From Pseudarthrobacter sp. AL07 (GTDB lineage: Bacteria > Actinomycetota > Actinomycetes > Actinomycetales > Micrococcaceae), in assembly GCF_029960665.1 (NCBI RefSeq), contig NZ_JASBRB010000001.1, positions 363,469 to 427,468 of the forward strand: DNA of 64,000 nt. Reading direction: 5' to 3'. The translations under genes were made by a program, and so were the position numbers. The notes beneath the pieces are model-generated. The model saw nothing but the letters and a program-made list of their open reading frames with translations. It was not told the origin of the DNA and made no database searches. Below, one piece after another: positions 8,209-16,867 of the stretch; within the stretch, counting starts at the first letter, position 1, and every line of letters begins with the position of its first letter.

Positions 8209-8284
8209 GGCCCCATCGTATAGCGGCCTAGTACGCTGCCCTCTCACGGCGGTAACGCGGGTTCGAATCCCGCTGGGGTCACCA
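8209..8284 (+). tRNA. tRNA-Glu (anticodon CTC)
   Basis: 76 nt including an encoded CCA. The acceptor stem pairs GGCCCCA with TGGGGTC (one G-U pair), with discriminator A. The anticodon loop CTCTCAC carries CTC at 8243-8245, which reads GAG codons. The T-arm is GCGGGTTCGAATCCCGC. It is followed directly by a rho-independent terminator. Confidence 0.95.
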
Positions 8285-8286
8285 TG

Positions 8287-8320
8287 AAACGGTCCCGGGC
8301 CTCAGCCCGGGGCCGTTTTT
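8287..8320 (+). terminator. Rho-independent terminator of the tRNA unit
   Basis: AAACGGTCCCGGGC, loop CTCA, GCCCGGGGCCGT, then a run of T residues. The GC-rich stem has one G-U pair. Confidence 0.9.
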
Positions 8321-8399
8321 CGTTGTGGACTCCGCTCCGGCGGGAACAGGACAAAACCGGGGCCCGGTGGAAAAGCGGCGCAACTGGCATGATGATCCT

Positions 8400-10214
8400 G
8401 TGACCTCCTCAGACGGGCTTCGTCCCACGCAGCCTTCGCCGCCTAAGCGCGCACCGAGAACGCAGCCGGGCCGGCCCGACGCGGCGTCGGAGCCAGCCGT
8501 GGCCTTGCTTGAGGCCGTGCGTGGGGATCTGTCCGCAGTGTCGTTGCCGCTCGCCCTTGCGGACGTCGAACAGGCGCGCCAGGACACGCGGAACGCCGTC
8601 GCCCAGCTGGACGACTACATCCTGCCGCGGTACCGCAGCCTGGACGCACCGCTGCTTGCCGTCGTCGGGGGTTCCACGGGCGCCGGCAAGTCAACGCTGG
8701 TCAACGCCCTCGTGGGGCACCCGGTCACACGCTCCGGGGCCATCAGACCCACCACCCGGCAGCCCATCCTGCTGCACCACCCGGCTGATGCCGGCTGGTT
8801 CGAAGGCCACCGTGTGCTGCCCACGCTCAACCGGATCCGGGGCACCGTCTCGACGGAACCCGTCCCGGCCAGCCGGGCCGGCGCAACACCCGATGCGGAG
8901 GCCATTTCCTCCCTGGTGCTGGTGGCGGATCAGGCTGTGCCGCAGGGGATCGCGCTGCTTGACGCTCCCGATGTCGACTCCATTTCCGACGACAACCGCA
9001 GGCTGGCCGGTCAATTGCTGGCCGCCGCGGACCTGTGGGTTTTTGTGACCACTGCCAACCGCTATGCGGACGCGGTCCCGTGGAAGCTGCTTTTGGACGC
9101 GTCCTCGCGGGACATCATGGTGGCCGTGGTCCTGGACCGTGTGCCGGCCGAGGCGGAAGCCGAAGTCAGCGCCGATCTCCGTGCGTTGCTGCAGAAAGAA
9201 GGGCTCGGCGATGCCGGACTGTTCATTGTGCCGGAGACGGACCTGGACCATCTCGGCATGCTGCCAACGAACGCGGTGGAGCCGCTGCAGCGCTGGCTGC
9301 AGGATCTTGCAGCCGACGCCGCCGGGCGGTCCGACATTGCCCGCCGTACACTCAACGGCACGGTGAAGGCGCTGGCCGGGCGGGTCGGCACGGTGGCGCA
9401 CGCGGTCCAGGGGCAGGAGCGGGCCGCGGCCTCACTCCGTGCAGGCGCTGAGGCCGCCTATCGCGATGCCGGAACCCGGATCCTGGACGCAACAAAGGAC
9501 GGCGCCCTCCTCCGCGGCGAAGTCCTGGCGCGCTGGCAGGACTTCGTCGGAACCGGGGAATTCTTCAGGGCGCTGGAACAGAACATCGGACGGCTGCGGG
9601 ACCGGGTGGGAGCCTTCTTCCGGGGGGAGCCGACGCCGGCCGTCCGGGTTGAGGCCGCCATCGAAACGGGGTTGCAGGCCGTCATCCTGGACGAGGCCGC
9701 CAACGCCGGCGAGGAAACTGACCGGCGGTGGCGCTCGGACCCGGCCGGCCGCGAGCTTCTGGGGACGGCCGATCTGTCCGGCACCAGCCCAGGTTTCGCC
9801 GAGGTGGCCGCAGCGGAGATCAGGGCCTGGCAGGCCGGCCTGATGGAACTGATCCGCACGGAAGGGCAGGGCAAGCGGACGCAGGCCCGCTGGCTTTCCT
9901 TCGGGATCAACGGGCTGGGTGCCGCACTGATGATCGTGGTGTTTTCCATGACCGCCGGCCTCACCGGGCTGGAGATCGGCGTGGCGGGCGGTACCGCGGT
10001 GGTGGGCCAGCGACTTCTGGAGGCAGTGTTCGGCGAAGACGCGGTGCGCCGGCTTGCGCAGACGGCGCGGGATGACCTCCATGCCCGTTGCCAGCGGCTG
10101 CTGCAGGCAGAGCAGCAGAAGTTCCTCCAACGCCTGCCGGAGGGCGGCGCGGACACCGGCCGGATCCTGACCGACCACGCCGCTGCCCTGGCCTGGTTGG
10201 CGGACAAGGCATGA
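8400..10214 (+). CDS. Dynamin-like large GTPase, membrane anchored (first of a pair)
   Basis: 604 aa from the GTG at 8400; CATGAT ends 6 nt upstream. The longer frame to 8325 would begin inside the preceding terminator region. Seen: P-loop VVGGSTGAGKSTLVNALVG (Lys97), switch/G3-like LLDAPDVDSISDDNRR, no clear NKxD motif (VVLDRVPAEAE stands in its place), a long helical central region, and a hydrophobic segment near the C-terminus (about 505-540, GAALMIVVFSMTAGLTGLEIGVAGG). This resembles actinobacterial proteins annotated as dynamin family or YfjP-type GTPases. A role in membrane remodelling is possible but not shown. It overlaps the second GTPase by 4 bp (ATGA), so the two are translated together. 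Confidence 0.8.
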   Translation: MTSSDGLRPTQPSPPKRAPRTQPGRPDAASEPAVALLEAVRGDLSAVSLPLALADVEQARQDTRNAVAQLDDYILPRYRSLDAPLLAVVGGSTGAGKSTLVNALVGHPVTRSGAIRPTTRQPILLHHPADAGWFEGHRVLPTLNRIRGTVSTEPVPASRAGATPDAEAISSLVLVADQAVPQGIALLDAPDVDSISDDNRRLAGQLLAAADLWVFVTTANRYADAVPWKLLLDASSRDIMVAVVLDRVPAEAEAEVSADLRALLQKEGLGDAGLFIVPETDLDHLGMLPTNAVEPLQRWLQDLAADAAGRSDIARRTLNGTVKALAGRVGTVAHAVQGQERAAASLRAGAEAAYRDAGTRILDATKDGALLRGEVLARWQDFVGTGEFFRALEQNIGRLRDRVGAFFRGEPTPAVRVEAAIETGLQAVILDEAANAGEETDRRWRSDPAGRELLGTADLSGTSPGFAEVAAAEIRAWQAGLMELIRTEGQGKRTQARWLSFGINGLGAALMIVVFSMTAGLTGLEIGVAGGTAVVGQRLLEAVFGEDAVRRLAQTARDDLHARCQRLLQAEQQKFLQRLPEGGADTGRILTDHAAALAWLADKA

Positions 10215-11827
10215 GCCGCCACCGCGTCTCCCGCGAAGCGTCCCAGCTGGACCGCAGGCTCGAAGCCCTCAACGATGCCCGCGAACTCGCCGAAGGCGTC
10301 CTGCCGGATGCGGCACTCGAGGAGGTGTTCCAGCTCCTCGAACGCGCGAGCTCCCGGCGGTCACTATCGGCTGATCACACCGTTGTTGGGTTCTTCGGTG
10401 CCACCGGCAGCGGCAAATCGTCACTCTTCAACGCGGTCAGCGGCGCTGAAATCGCGACGGCGGCCGCCCGCCGCCCCACAACGTCGGAACCGTTGGCAGG
10501 TGTCTGGGGCGCGGACGGCAGCGAGCCGCTGCTGGATTGGCTTGAGGTGCGCAACCGCCACCATGCCGAGCCCGTGGCCGGCTTCGCCGACGAGGGCACG
10601 GGGCTGATCCTGCTGGACCTGCCTGACTTCGATTCCACCAGGGCCGCGAACCGCGCGATCGTGGAGCGCATGGTTGGCCTGGTTGATGTCCTGGTCTGGG
10701 TCCTGGATCCGCAAAAGTACGCCGACGCGGCGGTCCACAACGATTTCCTCACGCCCCTGGCCGCGCATGGAGCTGTAACCCTGGTGGTCCTTAACCAGGT
10801 GGACCGTTTGCCCGAACGGGACGTCCAGCTTGTGCTGGAGTCGTTGAAAGGGATCCTTGCCCGCGACGGGCTGGACAAGGTTCAGGTGCTGGGCGCATCC
10901 GCCCTGAAGGGCACCGGCGTGGATAAGGTCCGGGGCGCCATCCGACATGTTGTGGTGCAGCGCCAGGCGCTTTCGCAGCGGCTGGCCGCGGACGTTTCGC
11001 GGGCCTCCGGGCAGCTCCGGGAAGCCGCCGGCGCTGGTGAAGCCGCGGGTGTCAGGCCGGCGTCGAAATCCAGGCTCACCGATGAGCTGGCGACGGCCGC
11101 CAACGTGCCCGTGGTGGTGGACGCAGTTGCGCGATCCTACCGCATCGAGTCGACGCGCCGCACGGGGTGGCCGGTGACGCGGTGGCTGGTGCGGTTCCGG
11201 CCGGATCCGCTCCGCCGGCTCAATCTGAGAAGTGCTTCCCCGTCCCAACTTAACCGGACGTCGCTCCCGGCCGCGGGAGCCCCGGAACGTGCCCGGACGG
11301 ATGCTGCTGTCCGTGAGTTTGCGGACGCGGCGAGTGCGGGAGCACCCGGACCGTGGCGTGCGGCAATCCGGGGTGCTGCCCGGGAAGGGCGGGAGGCGTT
11401 GCCGGATGCCCTGGACCAGGCCATTGCGGGAACAGATCTGATGGCGTCCCGGAAGTCCTGGTGGTGGGGCGTGTTCAACGTGGTCCAGTGGCTGACGCTG
11501 CTGACTGTCCTGGGTGGCCTGGGCTGGCTTGGCGTGCTGGCAGGGCTCGGCTATCTCCAACTGCCCGTCCCCGAGGTTCCGAAGGTGGAAGGCTGGCCGG
11601 TGCCGACGCTGATGATTGCCGGCGGCGTGGCGCTGGGGATCTTCCTCGCGCTGACCGGAAAGTTCATTGGGTCAGGTGCTGCGAGGGCGCGTGCAGCCAG
11701 GGCCAGGAAACGGCTGAGGACAGCGGTGGGCGAGGTTGCCCGGGACTTGGTGGTGGAGCCTGTGGAAGTCGAGGTCAGCAGGCTCGCGTCCTTCAACGCC
11801 GCGCTGAAGGCTGCGGCTGGAAACTAA
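10211..11827 (+). CDS. Dynamin-like/YfjP-type GTPase, membrane anchored (second of the pair)
   Basis: 538 aa from the ATG at 10211, which overlaps the upstream stop (ATGA). The frame extends further upstream only as an overlap with the first GTPase. Seen: P-loop VGFFGATGSGKSSLFNAVSG (Lys69), G2 region RRPTTSEPLAGV, G3 LLDLPDFDST, G4 VVLNQVDRLPERD, and two C-terminal hydrophobic segments (WGVFNVVQWLTLLTVLGGLGWLGVLAGLGYL; TLMIAGGVALGIFLALTGKFI). It keeps a better G4 motif than its partner, so it may be the more active GTPase of a heteromeric pair. The 3' end converges on DUF1697 with only 5 nt between. Confidence 0.82.
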   Translation: MSRHRVSREASQLDRRLEALNDARELAEGVLPDAALEEVFQLLERASSRRSLSADHTVVGFFGATGSGKSSLFNAVSGAEIATAAARRPTTSEPLAGVWGADGSEPLLDWLEVRNRHHAEPVAGFADEGTGLILLDLPDFDSTRAANRAIVERMVGLVDVLVWVLDPQKYADAAVHNDFLTPLAAHGAVTLVVLNQVDRLPERDVQLVLESLKGILARDGLDKVQVLGASALKGTGVDKVRGAIRHVVVQRQALSQRLAADVSRASGQLREAAGAGEAAGVRPASKSRLTDELATAANVPVVVDAVARSYRIESTRRTGWPVTRWLVRFRPDPLRRLNLRSASPSQLNRTSLPAAGAPERARTDAAVREFADAASAGAPGPWRAAIRGAAREGREALPDALDQAIAGTDLMASRKSWWWGVFNVVQWLTLLTVLGGLGWLGVLAGLGYLQLPVPEVPKVEGWPVPTLMIAGGVALGIFLALTGKFIGSGAARARAARARKRLRTAVGEVARDLVVEPVEVEVSRLASFNAALKAAAGN

Positions 11828-11832
11828 GGCAG

Positions 11833-12372
11833 CTACGCCAGGGCGGTTGCGGCGTCGCTGACCTTGATCAGCGTCCGCAGGTTCCGTGTTGTGGTGGTCG
11901 CCTTGAATTTTGCCTTGGACGAGATCTTGCTGAAGGGGCTGTCCAGCGTCCCGCCGGCCGGGGCCAGCCAGGCCAGCGCCTCCAGGCCGAGGCGTTTCTG
12001 TTCAGTCCCGTCAAGGGCTGCACCGGCTGCGTCCAGCTCATCGAGCATGGCAATGTCTGAGGCCAGCGTGATGTAGGTGTGCGTTGCCTTGTCGTCCGCC
12101 GGGTACGGGCAGGCCGCCACGAGTTCGGCGACCCGCTGGGCGGTCAAAACCACCACCCAGGCGTCGTAGCCGAACGCGTCACGCAGGCACTTCTCAAAGG
12201 TCCATTTGACGGCAGCAGGATCCTCGTCGCTTGCGAGCACCACGTTGCCGCTGGCCAGCAGGGTCTTGACTTCCGCGAAGCCCCGCGATGCAAGTGCATC
12301 CTTGAGGTCCGCCATCTTGATGTTGATCCCGCCGACATTGATCCCGCGGAGGAAGACTGCATAGCTGTTCAT
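11833..12372 (-). CDS. DUF1697 family protein
   Basis: 179 aa. The opening NSYAVFLRGINVGGINIKMADLKDALASRGFAEVKTLLASGNVVL is typical of DUF1697, a family of unknown function with a two-domain alpha/beta fold. Seen also: THTYITLASD and a Lys/Thr-rich C-terminus (ISSKAKFKATTTTRNLRTLIKV). It is transcribed toward the GTPase pair. TAGGCT on the minus strand (12379-12384) ends exactly 6 nt before the ATG and there is no SD, so it is probably leaderless. No functional partner is evident. Confidence 0.88.
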   Translation of the reverse strand: MNSYAVFLRGINVGGINIKMADLKDALASRGFAEVKTLLASGNVVLASDEDPAAVKWTFEKCLRDAFGYDAWVVVLTAQRVAELVAACPYPADDKATHTYITLASDIAMLDELDAAGAALDGTEQKRLGLEALAWLAPAGGTLDSPFSKISSKAKFKATTTTRNLRTLIKVSDAATALA

Positions 12373-12416
12373 GCCGACAGCCTAGCTGTGGGCGGCCACG
12401 CCCGGACGGAGGCGGC

Positions 12417-13136
12417 TCAGTCGTTGCTCTTGCGCAGGGCCTCGGTGAGGAGGCGGGCGGCGTTGCAGACCACCTCGGCGTGGAGGCGGCCCGGCTGGCG
12501 GGTGAGCCGCTCGATGGGGCCGGAGATCGAGACGGCGGCGATCACGCGTCCGGACGGTCCCCGGACGGGGGCCGAGACTGAGGCGACCCCGGGCTCGCGT
12601 TCGCCGAGGCTCTGTCCCCAGCCCCGCCGTCGTACGCCTGCCAGCACGGTGGGCGTGAAACGGGCGGCCTGCAGGCCCTCGAGAAGCCGGTCGTGGTCTT
12701 CCCAGGCGAGCAGCACCTGGGCGGCGGAGCCGGCCTTCATGGAAAGCTTGGTGCCGACGGGGATGGTGTCGCGCAGGCCGATGGGGCGTTCCGCGGAGGC
12801 GACGCAAATACGCCATTCGCCCTGGCGGCGGAAGATCTGGGAACTTTCGCCGGTGGCGTCGCGCAGCTGCATCAGGACCGGGCCCGCCGAAGCGATGAGG
12901 CGGTCCTCGCCGGCGGCGGAGGCGAGCTCCACCAGGCGGCTGCCGAGGACAAACCGGCCCTGGATATCGCGGCTCACCAGCCGGTGGTGGATCAGGGCCA
13001 GGGCAAGCCTGTGCACGGTGGGCCGGGCCAGGCCAGTGGCGGCCACCAGCTGTGCCAGGGTGGTGGGTCCCGCCTCCAAAGCATCAAGCACATGGGCCGC
13101 TTTATCAATGACACCGACTCCACTAGAATTGTCCAT
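12417..13136 (-). CDS. ltbR: IclR-family regulator, LtbR/NdgR type
   Basis: 239 aa from the ATG at 13136; the longer frame to 13286 runs back over the promoter and leuC. An N-terminal winged helix-turn-helix (GVIDKAAHVLDALEAGPTTLAQLVAATGLARPTVHRLALALIHHRLV) precedes an IclR effector domain (SGEREPGVASVSAPVRGPSGRVIAAVSISGP). Orthologues LtbR (Corynebacterium) and NdgR (Streptomyces) sit divergent to leuCD and control leucine genes; this position matches. The promoter reads -35 TTGCAT, 17 nt, -10 CAATAT, ending 6 nt before the ATG. The spacer holds the palindrome GTCTCA-N5-TGAGAT, so the gene may be autoregulated. The gene symbol is assigned from context. Confidence 0.9.
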   Translation of the reverse strand: MDNSSGVGVIDKAAHVLDALEAGPTTLAQLVAATGLARPTVHRLALALIHHRLVSRDIQGRFVLGSRLVELASAAGEDRLIASAGPVLMQLRDATGESSQIFRRQGEWRICVASAERPIGLRDTIPVGTKLSMKAGSAAQVLLAWEDHDRLLEGLQAARFTPTVLAGVRRRGWGQSLGEREPGVASVSAPVRGPSGRVIAAVSISGPIERLTRQPGRLHAEVVCNAARLLTEALRKSND

Positions 13137-13142
13137 GTAATG

Positions 13143-13175
13143 ATATTGACGTCTCATTATCTGAGATGCAAATCT
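13143..13175. promoter_or_regulatory. Overlapping divergent ltbR and leuCD promoters
   Basis: Minus strand, ltbR: -35 TTGCAT (13166-13171), 17-nt spacer, -10 CAATAT (13143-13148). Plus strand, leuC: -35 TTGACG (13146-13151), about 18 nt, weak -10 AAATCT (13170-13175). The two promoters overlap almost completely, so one bound repressor could block both. Confidence 0.6.
13151..13167. promoter_or_regulatory. Candidate LtbR operator
   Basis: Inverted repeat GTCTCA-TTATC-TGAGAT lying in the spacer of both divergent promoters. It matches the element before leuB (GTCTCA-ATAAA-TGAGAC) in arm sequence and spacing. Assignment to the adjacent IclR regulator is inference. Confidence 0.6.
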
Positions 13176-13190
13176 TTGGGCTGGCACAAA

Positions 13191-13219
13191 ATGCAGCCCT
13201 GCTGGTTCAGTGGAACCAA
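13191..13219 (+). promoter_or_regulatory. leuC leader element shared with ilvE
   Basis: Contains the hairpin GGTTC-AGTG-GAACC (13203-13216) within a stretch aligning with 2578-2608 upstream of ilvE. It lies between the predicted start point and the leuC SD. Confidence 0.5.
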
Positions 13220-13249
13220 ACAGCCAAACAGCAGTGAAGGGAGATGGCC

Positions 13250-14704
13250 GTGGCAAAGACACTGGCCGAGAAAGTCTGGGACGCACATGTGGTGCGCAAA
13301 GGCGAGGGCGAAGGAGCCAATGCCCAGCCCGACCTCCTCTTCATTGACCTTCACCTTGTCCATGAGGTGACTTCTCCGCAGGCTTTCGAGGGCCTGCGCC
13401 TGGCCGGCCGCAAGCTGCGCCGCCCGGATCTCACCATTGCCACGGAGGACCACAACACTCCCACGCTGGACATCCACAAACCCATCGCCGATCTCACCAG
13501 CCGCACGCAGATTCAGACGCTGCGCAACAACTGCGCGGAGTTCGGTGTCCGCTTGCACTCGCTCGGCGACGCGGAACAGGGCATTGTGCACGTTGTTGGC
13601 CCGCAGCTGGGCCTCACCCAGCCTGGCATGACCGTTGTCTGCGGTGACTCCCACACGTCCACCCATGGCGCGTTCGGTGCCTTGGCGATGGGCATCGGCA
13701 CGTCCGAGGTGGAGCACGTCATGGCCACCCAGACGCTGTCCCTGAAGCCGTTCAAGACCATGGCCATCAACGTTGAAGGCACCCTGCGCCCGGGCGTCAC
13801 CGCCAAGGACATCATCCTGGCCGTGATTGCCAAGATCGGTACCGGCGGAGGCCAGGGCTACGTCCTGGAATACCGCGGTTCCGCCATCCGAGCGCTGTCC
13901 ATGGATGCCCGGATGACCATCTGCAACATGTCCATCGAAGCCGGTGCCCGCGCCGGCCTGGTGGCCCCGGACCAAATCACCTACGACTACATGTTTGGCC
14001 GCCCGCATGCGCCACAGGGTTCGGACTGGGATGCCGCCGTCGCGTACTGGAACACGCTAAGGACCGACGACGACGCGGCGTTCGATGTCGAGGTGGACCT
14101 GGATGCCGACACGCTGGAGCCGTTTGTCACCTGGGGCACTAACCCGGGCCAAGGCGTTTCGCTGTCTTCCAAGGTGCCGTCCCCGGAGGACTTCGGCGAC
14201 GAGAACGCCAAGGCTGCCGCCGAACGCGCCCTGCAGTACATGGGACTGACCGCCGGTACACCCATGAAGGAGATCCGGGTGGACACGGTCTTCCTGGGCT
14301 CCTGCACCAACTCACGCATGGAGGACCTCCGCGCGGCCGCGGACATCATCCGCGGCCGCCAGAAGGACCCCAACATCCGGATGCTGGTGGTACCCGGTTC
14401 GGCGCGCGTGCGGCTCGAAGCAGAGGCAGAAGGCCTGGACAAGGTCTTTAAGGACTTCGGTGCCGAGTGGCGCTTCGCGGGCTGCTCAATGTGCCTGGGC
14501 ATGAATCCGGACCAGCTGGAGGTGGGGGAGCGCTGCGCCTCGACCTCAAACCGCAACTTTGAAGGGCGTCAGGGCAAGGGCGGCCGCACCCACCTGGTTT
14601 CTCCGGTGGTGGCAGCGGCCACGGCCATCCGTGGCACCCTGAGTTCGCCGTCGGACCTCGATCCTGCTCCCGAGTCCGCCGCCATCCGCACCAACGCAGC
14701 CTAG
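13250..14704 (+). CDS. leuC: 3-isopropylmalate dehydratase, large subunit
   Basis: 484 aa from the GTG at 13250, chosen because GGGAG (13239-13243) lies 6 nt upstream; the ATG at 13244 would leave no spacing. The mature start [21 protein letters not shown] fits the family. It belongs to the aconitase superfamily and carries a [4Fe-4S] cluster: Cys ligands are in [22 protein letters not shown] and [15 protein letters not shown]. With LeuD it isomerises 2-isopropylmalate to 3-isopropylmalate. Also seen: [33 protein letters not shown]. It lies 9 nt before leuD and divergent to ltbR. Confidence 0.97.
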   Translation: MAKTLAEKVWDAHVVRKGEGEGANAQPDLLFIDLHLVHEVTSPQAFEGLRLAGRKLRRPDLTIATEDHNTPTLDIHKPIADLTSRTQIQTLRNNCAEFGVRLHSLGDAEQGIVHVVGPQLGLTQPGMTVVCGDSHTSTHGAFGALAMGIGTSEVEHVMATQTLSLKPFKTMAINVEGTLRPGVTAKDIILAVIAKIGTGGGQGYVLEYRGSAIRALSMDARMTICNMSIEAGARAGLVAPDQITYDYMFGRPHAPQGSDWDAAVAYWNTLRTDDDAAFDVEVDLDADTLEPFVTWGTNPGQGVSLSSKVPSPEDFGDENAKAAAERALQYMGLTAGTPMKEIRVDTVFLGSCTNSRMEDLRAAADIIRGRQKDPNIRMLVVPGSARVRLEAEAEGLDKVFKDFGAEWRFAGCSMCLGMNPDQLEVGERCASTSNRNFEGRQGKGGRTHLVSPVVAAATAIRGTLSSPSDLDPAPESAAIRTNAA

Positions 14705-14713
14705 GAGGCCGCC

Positions 14714-15316
14714 ATGGAAAAGTTCACCACCCACACCGGCATCGGCGTCCCGCTGCGCCAGAGCAACGTTGATACGGACCAGATCATCCCCGCGGTCTAC
14801 CTCAAACGGATCACCCGCACCGGCTTCGAGGATGCCCTGTTCTCGGCCTGGCGCAAGGACCCGGCCTTCATCCTGAACCAGGCGCCGTTCAACGCCGGCT
14901 CCGTCCTGGTGGCGGGCCCGGATTTCGGCACCGGTTCATCCCGTGAACACGCCGTCTGGGCTCTGAAGGACTACGGCTTCAAGACGGTCCTCTCCTCCCG
15001 GTTCGCCGATATTTTCCGCGGCAACTCCGGCAAGCAGGGACTGCTGGCCGCCGAGCTCGCCCAGGACGATGTAGAGCTGATCTGGAAGGAACTGGAAAAC
15101 GCCCCGGGCACCGAAGTCACCGTCGACCTGCCGTCCAAGACCGTCAGCTGCGGCAGTATCGTGGCACCTTTTGACATCGACGATTACACCCGCTGGCGCC
15201 TCCTGGAGGGCCTGGACGATATTGGCCTGACGCTCCAGCACGAAGAGGACATCACCGCCTTCGAGGCCACCCGTCTGGCCTTCATGCCCAAGACCCTTCC
15301 AGCCCGCCTTTCCTGA
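14714..15316 (+). CDS. leuD: 3-isopropylmalate dehydratase, small subunit
   Basis: 200 aa, the usual length. The swivelling domain of the isopropylmalate isomerase partners with LeuC. Seen: [41 protein letters not shown] and [53 protein letters not shown] gives a good SD for the ATG 9 nt after the leuC stop. The operon appears to end here, and the 65-bp palindrome (copy B) lies 11 nt downstream. Confidence 0.97.
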   Translation: MEKFTTHTGIGVPLRQSNVDTDQIIPAVYLKRITRTGFEDALFSAWRKDPAFILNQAPFNAGSVLVAGPDFGTGSSREHAVWALKDYGFKTVLSSRFADIFRGNSGKQGLLAAELAQDDVELIWKELENAPGTEVTVDLPSKTVSCGSIVAPFDIDDYTRWRLLEGLDDIGLTLQHEEDITAFEATRLAFMPKTLPARLS

Positions 15317-15327
15317 GTACCGCTGGG

Positions 15328-15392
15328 GCAACGCGGGGTCACTTGCGGCCCATGTCAGGTCCCAGGACGGGCCGTAAATGACCCCGCGTTGC
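15328..15392. repeat. 65-bp palindromic element, copy B
   Basis: Arms 15328-15351 and 15369-15392 (24 nt each, 22 of 24 complementary) flank a 17-nt loop that ends in GGAC, as in copy A at 3786-3850. The core CAACGCGGGGTCACTT is identical in both copies. The two changed positions differ between the arms of this copy, one of them still allowing a G-U pair. Confidence 0.85.
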
Positions 15393-15471
15393 ATCTCTCC
15401 TGGCGGTGGCGAAGTTGGGAATTCACGACGGCGCTGGGCACGCCGTATTTCGGTTCGGTAACGCAACCTCC

Positions 15472-15477
15472 TATGCT
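15472..15477 (+). promoter_or_regulatory. murA -10 box
   Basis: TATGCT with a weak -35 (TTCGGT, 15449-15454) 17 nt upstream. The predicted start is at about 15484, leaving a leader of about 48 nt with SD AAGGA before the murA ATG. Confidence 0.5.
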
Positions 15478-15531
15478 TAGCTGGAGCCTTTGCAAGGATT
15501 TTGGGGCGAGTAATCGTAAGGAAACCGGTAT

Positions 15532-16857
15532 ATGAGTAGTGTTCTGACAATCCGCGGCGGAGTCCCGCTAACAGGCCGCGTCAGCGTCCGGGGGGCCAAA
15601 AACCTTGTTCCCAAGGCAATGGTGGCAGCATTGCTGGGCAACGAGCCGTCGGTGTTGCGGAACGTTCCGGAGATCAAGGACGTCGAGGTTGTCACCTCTC
15701 TCCTGCAGCTGCACGGAGTGACGGTGGTCAAGGATCCCGTCAATGGCGATCTCACCCTGGATCCGAAAGCGGCAAAAACCGCCCCGAGCACTGCCATCGA
15801 TGCCCACGCCGGTGACTCACGGATCCCCATCCTGCTCTGCGGACCCCTGATCCATGCGATCGGTGAGGCCTTCATTCCGGACCTTGGCGGCTGCAAGATC
15901 GGTGACCGGCCCATCGACTACCACCTCAACGTGCTCCGCCAGTTCGGCGCCGTGGTGGAAAAGCGCCCGGGCGGCATCCACATCTCTGCGCCCAAGGGCC
16001 TGCACGGCGCCAAGATCAATCTGCCGTATCCGTCGGTCGGCGCCACGGAACAGGTGCTGCTCAGCGCCACCCGCGCCGAAGGGATCACCGAGCTTTCCGG
16101 CGCCGCCACCGAGCCTGAGATCATCGACCTCATTGCCGTGCTGCAGAAGATGGGCGCCATCATCAGCGTCCAGACCGACCGGACCATCCGCATTGAAGGC
16201 GTCCGTGACCTGGGCGGCTATAACCACCGCGCCCTTTCGGACCGCAACGAATCGGCGTCGTGGGCCTCCGCGGCGCTGGTGACCCGCGGTGACATTTTCG
16301 TTGAAGGCGCCTCGCAGCGGGACATGATGACGTTCCTGAACACCTACCGGAAGGTGGGCGGCGGCATGGACATCGGCGAGGACGGCATCCGCTTCTACCA
16401 CCGGGGCGGCAAGCTCAACCCGCTGGTCCTGGAAACCGACGTGCACCCCGGCTTTATGACCGACTGGCAGCAGCCGCTCGTGGTGGCGCTGACCCAGGCC
16501 GAAGGCGTATCAATCGTCCACGAAACCGTCTACGAAAACAGGTTTGGCTTCACCGATGCGCTCATCCGGATGGGCGCCAGCATCCAGGTGCACCGCGAGT
16601 GCCTGGGAAGTGTGCCGTGCCGCTTCGGCCAGCGCAACTTCCTCCACTCCGCCGTCATCTCCGGCCCCACCCAGCTCAAGGGCACCGACATCGACGTACC
16701 GGACCTGCGCGGCGGCTTCAGCCACCTGATCGCGGCGCTGGCCGCTTCCGGCACGTCGCGCGTGACCGGGATCGACATCATCAACCGCGGTTACGAACGT
16801 TTCACCGAAAAGCTGTCCGGCCTCGGCGCCGACTTCGACATCACTTCGACAAAGTAG
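15532..16857 (+). CDS. murA: UDP-N-acetylglucosamine 1-carboxyvinyltransferase
   Basis: 441 aa. It transfers enolpyruvate from PEP to UDP-GlcNAc, the first committed step of peptidoglycan synthesis. Seen: N-terminal GGVPLTGRVSVRGAKN (Lys23, PEP binding), the active-site loop DLGGCKIGDRPIDYHL with the catalytic Cys at 121 (the residue attacked by fosfomycin; mycobacteria have Asp here), and SVGATEQVLLSATRAEG. The inside-out alpha/beta barrel length is typical. It leads murA-plsC-gpsA-ddl, which links wall and lipid precursor synthesis; spacing to plsC is 10 nt. Confidence 0.96.
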   Translation: MSSVLTIRGGVPLTGRVSVRGAKNLVPKAMVAALLGNEPSVLRNVPEIKDVEVVTSLLQLHGVTVVKDPVNGDLTLDPKAAKTAPSTAIDAHAGDSRIPILLCGPLIHAIGEAFIPDLGGCKIGDRPIDYHLNVLRQFGAVVEKRPGGIHISAPKGLHGAKINLPYPSVGATEQVLLSATRAEGITELSGAATEPEIIDLIAVLQKMGAIISVQTDRTIRIEGVRDLGGYNHRALSDRNESASWASAALVTRGDIFVEGASQRDMMTFLNTYRKVGGGMDIGEDGIRFYHRGGKLNPLVLETDVHPGFMTDWQQPLVVALTQAEGVSIVHETVYENRFGFTDALIRMGASIQVHRECLGSVPCRFGQRNFLHSAVISGPTQLKGTDIDVPDLRGGFSHLIAALAASGTSRVTGIDIINRGYERFTEKLSGLGADFDITSTK

Positions 16858-16867
16858 CGGTGGGTAC

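Noticed and set aside
13166..13237. Short frame MQIFGLAQNAALLVQW... upstream of leuC as a leucine attenuator peptide
   Set aside because: Its ATG overlaps the proposed operator and lies upstream of the likely transcription start, so it would not be in the mRNA; no terminator/antiterminator pair follows. Worth revisiting only if the mRNA starts further upstream.
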